Shown: positions 10,371-19,582, counted from the first letter of the stretch. The stretch is 58,625 nucleotides of DNA from Kocuria rosea subsp. polaris (GCF_001483755.1 NZ_LQBK01000040.1:1-58625); one strand, 5' to 3'. The notes: generated from the sequence alone by a model not told the origin. Translations and numbers: made by a program.

Positions 10371-11905
10371 TCCGGGTCCTCCTCGAGCCGGACGTCGTTG
10401 AACCGGACGGCCCGGTCCGGCCGGGGCTCGTACCCCTCCAGCTCGGGGACCCACGCCTGGACCACGTCGGGGTTGTAGAGGTAGACGTAGCTGGCGTCGT
10501 CCACGATCTGCTCCGCCGCCCGGTCGTAGAACTCCTTGCGGGCGTCCTCGTCGGTCTCGGTGCGCCCCGCGTCCAGGAGCCGGTCGACCTCGGGGCTGCT
10601 GTAGCCCTGGGCGTTGTTCGAGCCCTCGGAGTGGTGCTGGTTGTAGTAGTAGTCGTTGACGTCCACGTTGCCGAGCCAGCCCAGGAGCAGCATGTCGAAG
10701 CTCCCGCGGGCCTGCTCGTCGAGCCAGGTCGCGAAGTCGAGGGTGCGGATGTCCGTGGCGACCCCGATCTCGGAGAGGTTGGCGGCGATCACCTGGGCCG
10801 CCGTGACCGTCTCCGGGAACTCGTTGGTGACCATGAGGTCGACGGTCTCCCCGGCCAGGCCCGAGCTCTCGGCGAGCTCGCGGGCGCGGTCCAGGTCCTG
10901 CTCGAACGGCGCGTACTCGTGGTGCCAGACGGACGTCTCGGGAACCGCGGTCTGGTTCACGGTGGCGTTGCCGTACCAGGTGACCTGGGCGATGGCCTCC
11001 CGGTCGATGGCGTGGGCGACGGCCAGGCGTGCGTCGAGGGAGTCGAAGGGCGGGCGCTGCTGGTTCATGGTCACGTACCAGTAGTCCGTCGAGGGGACGC
11101 TCGCGACCTCGACGTCGGGGTTCTGCCGCAGCGAGTTCACTCGCTGCGGCGGGATGGAGTCGGTCCAGTGCACCTCCCCGGCGGTGAGGTCCGCGAGCGC
11201 CGTGGTGCCCTCCGAGATGAACCGGTAGACGACCCCGGGGACGTGGGGGCCCTCACCCCAGTAGTCCTCGTTGGCCCGCAGGGTCACGGCCGTGCTCGCG
11301 GAGTTGCCCACCACCTCGAACGGTCCCGTGCCCACCGGGTCGAGCTGGACGTCCCCGCTCTCCACGTTCTGCCGCTCGACGATGGCCATGCCCTTGTACC
11401 CGCCGATCGCGGCGAGCAGCGCGGGGGTCGGCTGGGACACGTCGATGCGCACCGTGTGCTCGTCCACCGCGACGACGTCCTCGACGGCGGAGAGGCGGTA
11501 GGCGTTGGCCAGCTGCTCGTCGATGATCCGGTCGTAGGAGTACACGACGTCCTCGGCCGTGAACGCGGAGCCGTCGTGGAACGTGACGCCCTCCCGGAGG
11601 CGGAACGTCCAGGAGAGCTCGTCCTCGCTGACCTCCCAGGACTCGGCGAGGGCGGGCTGCATCTCGAGGTTCTCGTCGGGCTGCACCAGGGTGTCGTAGA
11701 CGTTCTCGAGGATCTGGAAGGAGAAGTAGGCGCTCGTGTTGTGCGGGTCGAGCTGGTCGGGCTCCCCGGCGATGGCCACCCTGAGGTAGTCGTCGGTGTC
11801 GACCTCGCCGGCCCCCGCCAGGTCCACGCCCTCGCCCGCGGAGCAGGCGCCTAGGGCGAGGCACACGGCACCTCCCAGCGCGACGATCCGTGCTCCGCGT
11901 GCCAT
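10367..11905 (-). CDS. peptide-type ABC transporter substrate-binding lipoprotein (SBP family 5)
   Basis: A 512-aa family-5 extracellular binding protein. The signal peptide ends in a lipobox (LALGAC, Cys21), so the mature protein should be lipid-anchored outside the membrane. Family motifs include AGEPDQLDPHNTSAYF near the N-terminus, TFRLREGVTFHDGSAFTAED, and AVAHAIDREAI in the second lobe. A late aromatic and Asn-rich stretch (DVNDYYYNQHHSEGSNN) is like that of peptide-binding members. GGAGGCGG lies upstream of the ATG. It is the first gene of the five-gene ABC operon, and its promoter region is shared with the divergent DUF1028 gene. Confidence 0.92.
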   Translation of the reverse strand: MARGARIVALGGAVCLALGACSAGEGVDLAGAGEVDTDDYLRVAIAGEPDQLDPHNTSAYFSFQILENVYDTLVQPDENLEMQPALAESWEVSEDELSWTFRLREGVTFHDGSAFTAEDVVYSYDRIIDEQLANAYRLSAVEDVVAVDEHTVRIDVSQPTPALLAAIGGYKGMAIVERQNVESGDVQLDPVGTGPFEVVGNSASTAVTLRANEDYWGEGPHVPGVVYRFISEGTTALADLTAGEVHWTDSIPPQRVNSLRQNPDVEVASVPSTDYWYVTMNQQRPPFDSLDARLAVAHAIDREAIAQVTWYGNATVNQTAVPETSVWHHEYAPFEQDLDRARELAESSGLAGETVDLMVTNEFPETVTAAQVIAANLSEIGVATDIRTLDFATWLDEQARGSFDMLLLGWLGNVDVNDYYYNQHHSEGSNNAQGYSSPEVDRLLDAGRTETDEDARKEFYDRAAEQIVDDASYVYLYNPDVVQAWVPELEGYEPRPDRAVRFNDVRLEEDPE

Positions 11906-12146
11906 CCGCCGCCTCCGGTGGTAGGAATGAGCCGTCCGCCCGGGAGGACCCGGCGGGTGCCCCGTTCGGCCGCCCTGCCGGTGCGCACCCGGTCGTGGGT
12001 GTCGTCCCACCCTATGCATCCGGGACTGCCCACCACCACACCCGCGGCACCGGCGTGCCGGGACGGGCGGCGTCCGCCCCGGTCAGCGCGGGGACAGCCA
12101 TCGACAAGGAACCGGTCGTCACGGACGTGACGGCCAGGAGGTGATC
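11906..12146 (+). promoter_or_regulatory. divergent control region between ABC operon and DUF1028 gene
   Basis: This 241-bp spacer must promote both directions. On the minus strand TAGGGT (12009-12014) is a candidate -10 for the ABC operon. A small inverted repeat GTGGG-6-CCCAC (11996-12011) overlaps it and could be an operator. On the plus strand AGGAGGTGATC (12136-12146) is a near-perfect anti-Shine-Dalgarno match just before the DUF1028 GTG. No regulator gene is adjacent. Confidence 0.4.
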
Positions 12147-12872
12147 GTGACCTACACCGTGATCGCCCGGAGCGCGGACTCCCGTCTGCTCGGGGCCGCC
12201 ACGGCGAGCTGCTCGCTCGCCGTGGGCAACGCCGTGCCGGCCCTCGTGCCCACCGCCGGGGTGGTGGCCTCCCAGGCGTGGACCAACCGGCGGCTGCGCT
12301 TCGAGATGCTCCGCACCCTGCACCACGGGGGCACGGCCGAGGAGGCGATCGCGGCTCTCACCGACGCCGACCCCGACCTGGCGCTGCGCCAGGTGGCGGT
12401 CCTGCCCGTGGCGGGGCCCGGGGCGCACCTCACCGGCAGCCTGTGCACGCCGTGGGCCGGGGGCGTGGCCGGGGCGGACTTCGTGGTGATCGGCAACTAC
12501 CTGACCGGCCCGGAGGTCGTCGAGGCGATGCGCGCCGCGATGGACGAGGCGCTCGCGGTGCCGGGGCCCACCAGCACCCAGATGGGGCGGGCGCTGCTGG
12601 CCTGCCTGCGCGCGGGCCAGGACGCGGGCGGCGACAGCCGGGGGCAGCAGAGCGCCGCGGTGCTCGTGGCCGACACGCTCGCCGGCTTCCAGTACCCCGT
12701 GCTGCTCGACGTCGACCTGCGCGCCGACAACTCGCCCACCCCGCTGGACGACCTCGAGGAGATGCTCGCCCTGAAGGGCCGGGCCCACCCGGCGCCCGCC
12801 GAGGTGGTGCCCAGCACCGAGGTCCCGCACCGGCCCGAGGACGAGGGGCTCTGGTCCACGGTCCTGTCCTGA
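12147..12872 (+). CDS. DUF1028 family protein (Ntn-hydrolase-like)
   Basis: A 241-aa DUF1028 protein. Family features include TYTVIARSADSRLLGAAT at the N-terminus, the conserved central region (GVVASQAWTN, LTDADPDLALRQVAVL), and DSRGQQSAAVLV near the C-terminus. DUF1028 proteins have an Ntn-hydrolase-like fold and often neighbour amidase or peptide-uptake genes; their reaction is not established. GTG 12147 was chosen over GTG 12141 because AGGAGG (12136-12141) stands 5 nt upstream of it, whereas the earlier GTG overlaps that site. Divergent position next to a peptide-type ABC operon suggests a role in processing the imported substrate (inference). Confidence 0.88.
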   Translation: MTYTVIARSADSRLLGAATASCSLAVGNAVPALVPTAGVVASQAWTNRRLRFEMLRTLHHGGTAEEAIAALTDADPDLALRQVAVLPVAGPGAHLTGSLCTPWAGGVAGADFVVIGNYLTGPEVVEAMRAAMDEALAVPGPTSTQMGRALLACLRAGQDAGGDSRGQQSAAVLVADTLAGFQYPVLLDVDLRADNSPTPLDDLEEMLALKGRAHPAPAEVVPSTEVPHRPEDEGLWSTVLS

Positions 12873-12918
12873 CCGGCCCGGGGTGGGCGGCCCCCGCCGG
12901 GTGGCCTACCCTCGGTCC

Positions 12919-14184
12919 ATGACCACTCGAGCTCCGCTCCCGCCGGTGCGCCGCGGCCCCGCAGCGGGGCTGGCCGCGCTCCTCCTCACGGGAGCCACGG
13001 TCCTCGCCGGCTGCTCCCCGCAGCCGGCGGGGACCGCCCCGGACGGCGCCGGGGCGTCGTCCCCGTCCTCGACGCCGTCCCCGTCCACCACGGCGGCCGC
13101 GTCCTCGACGCCGGGCCCGGCGGCGGCTCCGGACCGGGTGGAGGTCGTGGTCACGGGCGACGTCCTGCTCCACCCGGGGCTGTGGGCGCAGGCCGAGGCC
13201 GACGGGGGCGGGGAGCTGGACTTCGGCCCGCTGGTGGAGGGCCTGCGCCCGTTCACGGAGGGCGCCGACCTCGCGGTCTGCGACATGGAGACCCCGCTCG
13301 CCGCGCCCGGGGGGCCCTTCTCCGGCTACCCCTCGTTCGAGGTGCCGCCGCAGATCGTCCCGGCACTGGCGGAGATCGGCTACGACGCGTGCACCACGGC
13401 CACGAACCACGCCCTGGACGCCGGCCCGGAGGGCCTCGAACGGACCCTCGACGTCCTGGCGGACGCCGGCATCGCCACGACCGGCACGTACCGCTCGGCG
13501 CAGGACGCGCAGGAGCCGCTGGTGCTGGACGCCGGCGGCGTGCGTGTCGGGCTCGTGACGGGGACCTACGGGCTCAACGGCAACGTGCCGGACGCCGCGT
13601 GGCGCGTGGACCTGCTGGACGTGCCCGAGATGGTCGGCAAGGCGCGCCGGGCCCGGCAGGCGGGGGCGGAGATCGTGCTGGCCGCGGTGCACGCCGGGCA
13701 GGAGTACTCCTCGGCACCCGACCGGCAGCAGCTCGAGGTCACGCACGCGCTCGCCGACAGCGGGGAGTTCGACTTCGTCTACGGCCACCACACGCACTCG
13801 GTGCTGCCGATCGAGAAGCACGGCGACACCTGGATCGTGCACGGGCTGGGCAACAGCCTCTCGGAGCACGCCACCCGGGTGCCGGTGAACAACGAGGGCC
13901 TGACGGTCAGCATGTCCTTCACCCGTGAGGACGGGCAGTGGGTCGCGGGCGACCCGGTGTGGACCCCGCACATCCTCACCCTCGACCCGATCCGGTGGTG
14001 CGCGCTGCCGGCCGAGGACGTCTGCCGCTCGCGGGAGGAGGACGCGGCGTCCCTGGCCCGCACCGCGCGCACCGTGGGGGCGATGGGCGCCGAGGCCGAC
14101 GGCGCCCGCCCGTGGCGCCCGCTCACGCTCTCTCCCGCGGGACCGCAGGACCCCGCAGGAGCGCAGCGTCCCGCGGGGCCATAG
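12919..14184 (+). CDS. CapA-family lipoprotein (metallophosphoesterase-like)
   Basis: A 421-aa protein with a lipobox (VLAGC, Cys32), then a Ser/Thr/Pro linker of about 40 residues and a CapA/PGA-synthesis domain. Conserved motifs are VVVTGDVLLHPG, CDMETPLA, TTATNHALDAG and VYGHHTHSVLPIE, which form the metal site of this calcineurin-like fold. Some family members take part in poly-gamma-glutamate production, but no capB or capC is nearby, so the role is open. The -10 TACCCT ends 6 nt before the ATG, so the mRNA is probably leaderless. The last residues (PAGPQDPAGAQRPAGP) are encoded inside an 18-bp tandem repeat, so the C-terminus probably varies between strains. Confidence 0.88.
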   Translation: MTTRAPLPPVRRGPAAGLAALLLTGATVLAGCSPQPAGTAPDGAGASSPSSTPSPSTTAAASSTPGPAAAPDRVEVVVTGDVLLHPGLWAQAEADGGGELDFGPLVEGLRPFTEGADLAVCDMETPLAAPGGPFSGYPSFEVPPQIVPALAEIGYDACTTATNHALDAGPEGLERTLDVLADAGIATTGTYRSAQDAQEPLVLDAGGVRVGLVTGTYGLNGNVPDAAWRVDLLDVPEMVGKARRARQAGAEIVLAAVHAGQEYSSAPDRQQLEVTHALADSGEFDFVYGHHTHSVLPIEKHGDTWIVHGLGNSLSEHATRVPVNNEGLTVSMSFTREDGQWVAGDPVWTPHILTLDPIRWCALPAEDVCRSREEDAASLARTARTVGAMGAEADGARPWRPLTLSPAGPQDPAGAQRPAGP

Positions 14185-14273
14185 CGCCCTGCAGGACCGC
14201 GGCACCCCGCGGAACCACGGCGCCCCGCGGGGCCGCGGCACCCCGCGGAACCGCAGCGCCCCGCGGGGCCGCG
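14130..14273. repeat. 18-bp tandem repeat, eight degenerate units
   Basis: Eight 18-bp units in register (starting 14130, 14148, 14166 and so on to 14256) approximate GCGCCCCGCGGGGCCGCG. The last four are nearly identical in alternating pairs. Most units contain a CCGCGG-centred palindrome such as CCCCGCGGGG. The array spans the 3' end and stop of the capA-like gene and ends 4 bp before the stop of the convergent EEP gene, so it lies where a bidirectional terminator would be expected. Confidence 0.85.
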
Positions 14274-14277
14274 GCGC

Positions 14278-15165
14278 TCAGTCCTCGCCGAGGGCGACGA
14301 GCGCCTGCACCGGGGCGTGGTCGCTGGGATGGCCCCCGGCGAAGCGGGCCGGGTTGATCGCGCTGCGGCTCACCCGGACGTCGGGGCTGGCCAGCACCCA
14401 GTCGATGCGCTCCTCGCCCAGCACCGCCTCGCGGTAGTCCGGGAAGGTGCCCCACTCGGGGGTGAGCCGCTCCTCGGCGGCAGCCCAGGTGTCCTCGAGC
14501 ACCCCGGAGCCCACGAGCGTGGTGTAGGCCCCGGAGTCCTCCGCCACCGCGTTGAAGTCCCCGGTGACCACGGTGGGGGTGTGCGGGCGGAAGCTGTGCA
14601 CGAGATCGACCAGGGCCTCCGCGCTGCGGTCCCGGGCGTTCTCGGAGTCGTGGTCGAAGTGGGTGTTGACGAGCACGAGCTCGGCGCCGGTGCCGCGGTC
14701 CAGGAAGCGGCCCCAGGTGACGATCCGGGGGATGTCGTTGCCCCACGTGGTCGAGCCGATGAGCTCCGGGGTGTCGGAGAGCCAGAACTGGTCCCACTCC
14801 AGCAGCTCCAGGCGCCGTGCGTCGTAGAAGATCGCGGAGTACTCGCCCTTGCTGCCCCCGGCGCGGCCGTAGCCGACCATCCGGTAGCCGGCGGGCAGCG
14901 CCTGCTCCACCGCCGGCAGCTGGTGGTGCAGGGCCTCCTGCACCCCGAGGAGCGTGGGCTGCTCGAGCTGCAGCAGCCGCGCCAGCCGGGGCGCGCGGTC
15001 GGGCCAGTGGTCCGGCTCCCCGGTGCGCGTGCCGCTGTGGTGGAAGCGGATGTTGTAGCTCATCACGTGCAGGGCGCGGCCCGTGGCGGGCCCGATGAGC
15101 GGCGCCGCGGGATCGGCGACGCCGGGAGTCGTGCAACGGTCGAGAAGGACGGTGTCTGGTGACAT
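14278..15165 (-). CDS. EEP-fold family hydrolase
   Basis: A 295-aa endonuclease/exonuclease/phosphatase-fold protein with all signature positions: MSYNIRFHHSG (Asn), LLGVQEAL (Glu), LVNTHFDHDSENARDRSAE, VVTGDFNAVAED (Asp/Asn) and GGHPSDHAPVQAL (Asp-His). This pattern matches the secreted or cytosolic EEP subgroup often found beside carbohydrate genes; no signal peptide is seen. CTGGAG lies 5 nt before the ATG at 15163-15165. Longer in-frame starts up to 15330 would overlap the GH65 stop and encode low-complexity sequence. It is 157 bp downstream of the GH65 gene on the same strand. The substrate is unknown. Confidence 0.85.
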   Translation of the reverse strand: MSPDTVLLDRCTTPGVADPAAPLIGPATGRALHVMSYNIRFHHSGTRTGEPDHWPDRAPRLARLLQLEQPTLLGVQEALHHQLPAVEQALPAGYRMVGYGRAGGSKGEYSAIFYDARRLELLEWDQFWLSDTPELIGSTTWGNDIPRIVTWGRFLDRGTGAELVLVNTHFDHDSENARDRSAEALVDLVHSFRPHTPTVVTGDFNAVAEDSGAYTTLVGSGVLEDTWAAAEERLTPEWGTFPDYREAVLGEERIDWVLASPDVRVSRSAINPARFAGGHPSDHAPVQALVALGED

Positions 15166-15322
15166 CACTGCTCCAGGGTGGGGGAGTGCGGGGGCGTCGT
15201 GGTCCCATGGTGGACCGGGCGGTCCGACCGCGGAGCCACCGCAGGGGAACCCCGGGTGGCCGTCGGATGAATTCGCGGCGTCCGCCACGGGGGACGCGGC
15301 CCCGTGGCTGCCGGTGCACGGC

Positions 15323-18300
15323 TCAGGCATCGGAGGCCGCCACGGGGAACTGCCGGATCTGCCCGGCCGCGAGCTCGTGGACCCGGCCGTCCACGCACAC
15401 GCGCACGGGCTCCGCGGGGCCCGGACCGAGGTAGAGCCGCAGCGCGGAACGGGTGACCTCGACCTGGATGGGCTGGTTCCGGTAGCTGATCGAGAAGGAC
15501 ACCCTGGGCAGCTCGGGCGGGATCGCCGGGTGCAGCCACAGCATGTCGTCCCGCACCTCCAGGCCCGTGTAGCAGCGGGTGAGGATGTCCACGGAGCCGG
15601 CCATGGCGCCCAGGTGCACGCCCTCGCGGACGGTGTCCCCCTGGGCGTCGACGAGGTCGCTGTTGAGCGCCCGCGTCAGGAAGGACCAGGAGCTGCGCCG
15701 GTCCCGGCGGGCCTCGACCCAGGAGTGCACCACGTCGGAGAGCGTGGACCCGTGCGAGGACCGGTCGCAGTAGAAGGCCACGGTGGCCCGGACCGCCTCC
15801 GCCGGGAAGTCGTAGCCCATCTGCCCCAGCAGCTCCCGCAGCTCCTCCGCGGAGAACAGGTACAGGAGCATCAGGACGTCGGCCTGCTTGGCCAGCCGGT
15901 AGTCGTTCGTGGACAGCCCCTCGGCGTCCAGGATGAGGTCGAGGCGGCCGATGTACCCGTAGCGGGCCCGGTAGTCCTCCCACGCGAACTCCGGCAGCTC
16001 CTCGTAGCCCTCGAACTGGGCGAGGACGCCGTCGGCCAGGAACGGGACGCGCAGGCGCGTGCGGATCTGCTCCCAGCGGGCCAGCTCGTCCTCCCGCAGG
16101 CCGAGGCGCCGCCACAGGGGGCCGCCGTAGTCCTGGCCGAGGCGCTCGACCATCTCGGCCGCCCGCGCGAGCAGCCAGGCCGTCATGACGTTCGTGTAGG
16201 CGTTGTTGCGCAGCCCCGACCCCGGGGCGCCGGGGTAGCCGTCGTGGAACTCGTCCGGGCCCATCACCCCGGTGATCACCCACCGGTCGTCCTCGGGGTC
16301 GTGCACGGCCAGGCTCGCGAAGAACCGGGCGATCTCCACCACGAGCTCGGCGCCCTCCTCGATCAGGAAGCGGGTGTCGCCGGTGGCCTGGTAGTAGTGC
16401 CACACGCTGTGCGCCACCGCCAGCCCCACGTGGCGCTGCAGCCGCGAGTGGTCGGGGATCCACCGGCCGGTGCGGGGGTTGAACAGCGCCCGCGGGGTCT
16501 CGTCCCGGCCGTCGCTGCCGCTCTGCCACGGGAACATGGCGCCCTCGTGGCCGGCCGCGCGGGCGGCCGCCCGCGCCTCGGGCAGGCGCCGGTACCGGTA
16601 GGCGAGCAGCGCCCGGGTCCACTCGGGGCGCCGGAGGGTGAGCATGGGGTAGACGAACATCTCGTCCCAGAACACGTGGCCGCGGTAGCCCTCGCCGTGC
16701 AGCCCGCGGGGCGGGACGCCGGCGTCCAGGTCCGGGTGCGCGGCCGCCACCGACTGCAGCACGTGGAAGGTGTTGAGGTTGACGGCCAGGCCCTGCTGAC
16801 CGCCGGTGTCGGTGGCCACGGCGAACGCCGACCACAGGGCCTGCCACGCCACCACGTGCGCGGAGAGCAGCTCGTCGAAGCCGCCCGCCCGCTCCAGCAG
16901 CGTGGTCGCGGCGAGCGCGGGCGTGGAGATCGCCCGGTCCTGCGAGGTCACCAGGGCCACGACCTTCTCGATTCGCACGGCCCGGCCGGGGTCCATCCGC
17001 AGCCGCAGCTCGTGGCCCACCACGCCGGGGGCCGGCCGGGCCGGGACCCGGGAGAGCAGCCGGTCCTGGGAGCCGCTGCGGAGCACGCGGGTGCGGGCGG
17101 CCACGGCGATCCGGACGCCGGACTGGGACGTGGTGGCCTGGACCCGCACGGTGCCGTGGCCCAGGTCCTCGAGGAGGGCGTCGTCGAGGTGGCGGCCGGA
17201 CAGGGCGGCGTCGTCCGCGACGTTGCGGTTGTGGACGTCGGCGTCCACGAGGCTGCGCACGGTCAGGGTCCCGCTCCAGTCCTCGGCCTCGAAGACCGTC
17301 TCCTGGCCGGCCAGGTGCCGCTGGTCCTGGGAGACGAACCGGCGGGTGGTCACACGGGTGGTGCGCCCGGCCTCGTCCCGGAAGCGCAGGGCGCGGGTCA
17401 GCACCCCGGTGCGCAGGTCGAGGTCCTGGTGGTGCTCCAGCACGTTCTCCGGGGCGGGCTCGAACCAGTAGCCGTCCTGGACGCGGTACTGCACCAGCAG
17501 CCAGTTGGGGGCGTTGACGAGGTCCTCGTGCTCCAGGACGAGGCCGGTGACCTCGGAGCGCAGCCGGTTGTAGACGCCCGCGAGGTAGGTGCCGGGGTAG
17601 TGGCTCCCGCCGGCCCGGGACTCGCACGCGGCGCCGCGCACCGCCATGTACCCGTTGCCGAGGGTGCACAGCGACTCCCGCATCCCCTCGCGCGGCGGGT
17701 CGAGGCACGAGTAGGTCAGGTTCCACGGGCTGTCCCCGCCGGAGCCGCCGCCCCACTCCGTGTCCTCGGGGGACGCGGCCAGCGGGATGTCGAGGTCCGT
17801 CAGGCTGTCCACCACGAGGTGGGCGCCGGCGGCGAGGAGCCGGCCCCGCCGGCCCGCGCCGTCGAGCCCCACGACGAGCCCGAAGCCGTGGGCCACGGCG
17901 GCCCGGAGCAGGCGGTCGCTGTCGCTGACCACCACGATGTGCTCGGGCTCCACCGCGAGCCGGCGGGAGGCGAGCAGCAGGGACGCGGCCGGCGGGTGCC
18001 GGTCCGGCCCGCCCGGGCGCGAGGCCCCCTCCGGTGCGGGCTCGGCCGCGACCACGATGTCCGCCGGAGGCCCCTCGGGCAGCTCCGGGTGGGTGGTGAT
18101 CAGCGCGGTGAGCACGCCCTCGGTGTGCAGACGGGCGAAGAGCTCGGCGGCGTCGGCCCCGTGGCGCGGGTGCCGGCCGCCGATCGGGGGTATCGGGACG
18201 GGGGCGGGGTCCTCGCCCGCGCGGGCGGCGTCGTCGGGGCCGGGCGCCGTCCCCGACGGCGCGAGGGCGAGCACCACCGCTCCGTAGGTGCTCCTGCCGT

Positions 18301-18331
18301 GGACGGCAGGCTGCTCCAGGACGCCGCTCAT
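15323..18331 (-). CDS. HAD-like domain fused to GH65 phosphorylase/hydrolase
   Basis: A 1002-aa two-part protein. Residues 1-190 resemble a HAD phosphatase (HIVVVSDSDRLLRAAVAHGF...GAHLVVDSLTDL near the end), but the N-terminal nucleophile motif DxDG is not visible, so this half is probably catalytically dead. From about residue 200 it is a full GH65 enzyme: WNLTYSCLDPPREGMRESL and TLGNGYMAVRG at the start, VMGPDEFHDG with the likely general acid Glu (about 692), and RSSHGSTLSDVVHSW, the phosphate-loop region (about 860) expected of phosphorylases. GH65 members cleave maltose, trehalose or kojibiose; which one applies cannot be told. CACAAT ends 6 nt before the ATG. Confidence 0.9.
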   Translation of the reverse strand: MSGVLEQPAVHGRSTYGAVVLALAPSGTAPGPDDAARAGEDPAPVPIPPIGGRHPRHGADAAELFARLHTEGVLTALITTHPELPEGPPADIVVAAEPAPEGASRPGGPDRHPPAASLLLASRRLAVEPEHIVVVSDSDRLLRAAVAHGFGLVVGLDGAGRRGRLLAAGAHLVVDSLTDLDIPLAASPEDTEWGGGSGGDSPWNLTYSCLDPPREGMRESLCTLGNGYMAVRGAACESRAGGSHYPGTYLAGVYNRLRSEVTGLVLEHEDLVNAPNWLLVQYRVQDGYWFEPAPENVLEHHQDLDLRTGVLTRALRFRDEAGRTTRVTTRRFVSQDQRHLAGQETVFEAEDWSGTLTVRSLVDADVHNRNVADDAALSGRHLDDALLEDLGHGTVRVQATTSQSGVRIAVAARTRVLRSGSQDRLLSRVPARPAPGVVGHELRLRMDPGRAVRIEKVVALVTSQDRAISTPALAATTLLERAGGFDELLSAHVVAWQALWSAFAVATDTGGQQGLAVNLNTFHVLQSVAAAHPDLDAGVPPRGLHGEGYRGHVFWDEMFVYPMLTLRRPEWTRALLAYRYRRLPEARAAARAAGHEGAMFPWQSGSDGRDETPRALFNPRTGRWIPDHSRLQRHVGLAVAHSVWHYYQATGDTRFLIEEGAELVVEIARFFASLAVHDPEDDRWVITGVMGPDEFHDGYPGAPGSGLRNNAYTNVMTAWLLARAAEMVERLGQDYGGPLWRRLGLREDELARWEQIRTRLRVPFLADGVLAQFEGYEELPEFAWEDYRARYGYIGRLDLILDAEGLSTNDYRLAKQADVLMLLYLFSAEELRELLGQMGYDFPAEAVRATVAFYCDRSSHGSTLSDVVHSWVEARRDRRSSWSFLTRALNSDLVDAQGDTVREGVHLGAMAGSVDILTRCYTGLEVRDDMLWLHPAIPPELPRVSFSISYRNQPIQVEVTRSALRLYLGPGPAEPVRVCVDGRVHELAAGQIRQFPVAASDA

Positions 18332-18385
18332 GCGGTCATTGTGCCACCTGCCTCCGTCAGGTGCCGGAGGCGGGCCGCGCGGGGG

Positions 18386-19582
18386 TCAGTTGATCGTGCT
18401 CAGGCGGATGGTCTCGGGCAGCCCCAGGATCTGCTCGATGACCTCCCGGGTCACGCCGTTGCCGGCGTCCGTCACGAGGTAGCCGGTGTCCCCGCGGGTG
18501 GACAGCTGCTGGCGGTCGATGTTGATGCCGTGGCCGCCCAGGACGCTGTTGACGGTCGCCAGCACGCCGGGGACGTTGCGGTGCAGGTGCAGGATGCGGG
18601 TGCCGCTGACGGCGGTGTCCAGCTGGACCTGCGGCATGTTCACCGACAGGGTCGTGGAGCCCGAGGTGACGAAGGACGAGAGCTTCCCGGCCACGAACCG
18701 CCCGATGTCCACCTGCGCCTCCTGCGTGGAGCCGCCGATGTGCGGGGTGAGGATCACGTTGGGCAGGCCCTGCAGCACCGAGCTGAACGGGTCCCCGGCC
18801 ACCTTGGGCTCGTTGGGGAAGACGTCCACGGAGGCGCCGGCGATGTGCCCGCTGACCAGGGCGTCCCGCAGCGCGTTGTAGTCGACCACCATGCCCCGGC
18901 ACAGGTTGAGGAACAGGGACCGGGGGCGCATCCGCTCGAACTGCTCCCGGCCGAAGAGGTTGTTGTTGCTCGAGCGGCCGTCCACGTGCAGGGAGACGGT
19001 CTCGACCCGCTCCAGCAGCTCCTCCAGCGTGTCGCAGCGCTGGGCGTTGCCCAGCGGCAGGCGGTCCACGACGTCGTAGTAGTAGACGCGCATGCCGAGG
19101 GTCTCGGCGAGCACGGACAGCTGGGAGCCGATGTTGCCGTAGCCCACGATCCCGAGGGTGCGGCCGCGGACCTCGTGGGCGCCCTTGGCGGACTTGTCCC
19201 ACACGCCCTCGTGCATGGCCTTGTTCTTGTCGGTGAGGTGCCGGGCCATCGAGATGATCTCGGCGATCGCGAGCTCCACCACGGACCGGGTGTTGGAGTA
19301 GGGCGCGTTGAAGCACGTCACGGCGTGCTCGGTGGCGGCCGCGAGGTCGATCTGGTTCGTGCCGATGCAGAAGGCGCCCACGGACAGCAGCTGCGGGTGG
19401 GCCTCGAACACCTCCCGGGTCACGTGGGTCTTCGACCGGATCCCGAGCAGCTCGACGCCCTCGAGGGCCTCGACGAGCTCTCCGGTGTCGAGGGCGCCCT
19501 TGCGGGTCTCGACCTCGATGCCCCTCTCGGACAGGATGCGTTCGGCCTCGGGGTGGACGTTCTCCAGGAGCAGTGCTTTCAC
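18386..19582 (-). CDS. serA: D-3-phosphoglycerate dehydrogenase
   Basis: A 398-aa protein close in length to E. coli SerA. It has GIVGYGNIGSQLSVLAETLG (NAD site), NLCRGMVVDY around the catalytic Arg, ILTPHIGGST with the catalytic His, and a C-terminal ACT domain (LHLHRNVPGVLATVNSVLG...INIDRQQL) of the kind that binds serine for feedback inhibition. It catalyses the first committed step of serine biosynthesis. Among the start choices GTG 19582 (VKALLLENVHPEAERIL) fits the family. TAGACT stands 8 nt upstream, so the transcript has little or no leader. Confidence 0.93.
   Translation of the reverse strand: MKALLLENVHPEAERILSERGIEVETRKGALDTGELVEALEGVELLGIRSKTHVTREVFEAHPQLLSVGAFCIGTNQIDLAAATEHAVTCFNAPYSNTRSVVELAIAEIISMARHLTDKNKAMHEGVWDKSAKGAHEVRGRTLGIVGYGNIGSQLSVLAETLGMRVYYYDVVDRLPLGNAQRCDTLEELLERVETVSLHVDGRSSNNNLFGREQFERMRPRSLFLNLCRGMVVDYNALRDALVSGHIAGASVDVFPNEPKVAGDPFSSVLQGLPNVILTPHIGGSTQEAQVDIGRFVAGKLSSFVTSGSTTLSVNMPQVQLDTAVSGTRILHLHRNVPGVLATVNSVLGGHGINIDRQQLSTRGDTGYLVTDAGNGVTREVIEQILGLPETIRLSTIN

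Noticed and set aside
12141-12146. GTG 12141 as the DUF1028 start
   Set aside because: It lies within the AGGAGGTGATC ribosome site that serves GTG 12147.
14130-14273. CRISPR-like array
   Set aside because: Units are contiguous 18-mers without spacers, and no cas genes are present; it is a minisatellite.
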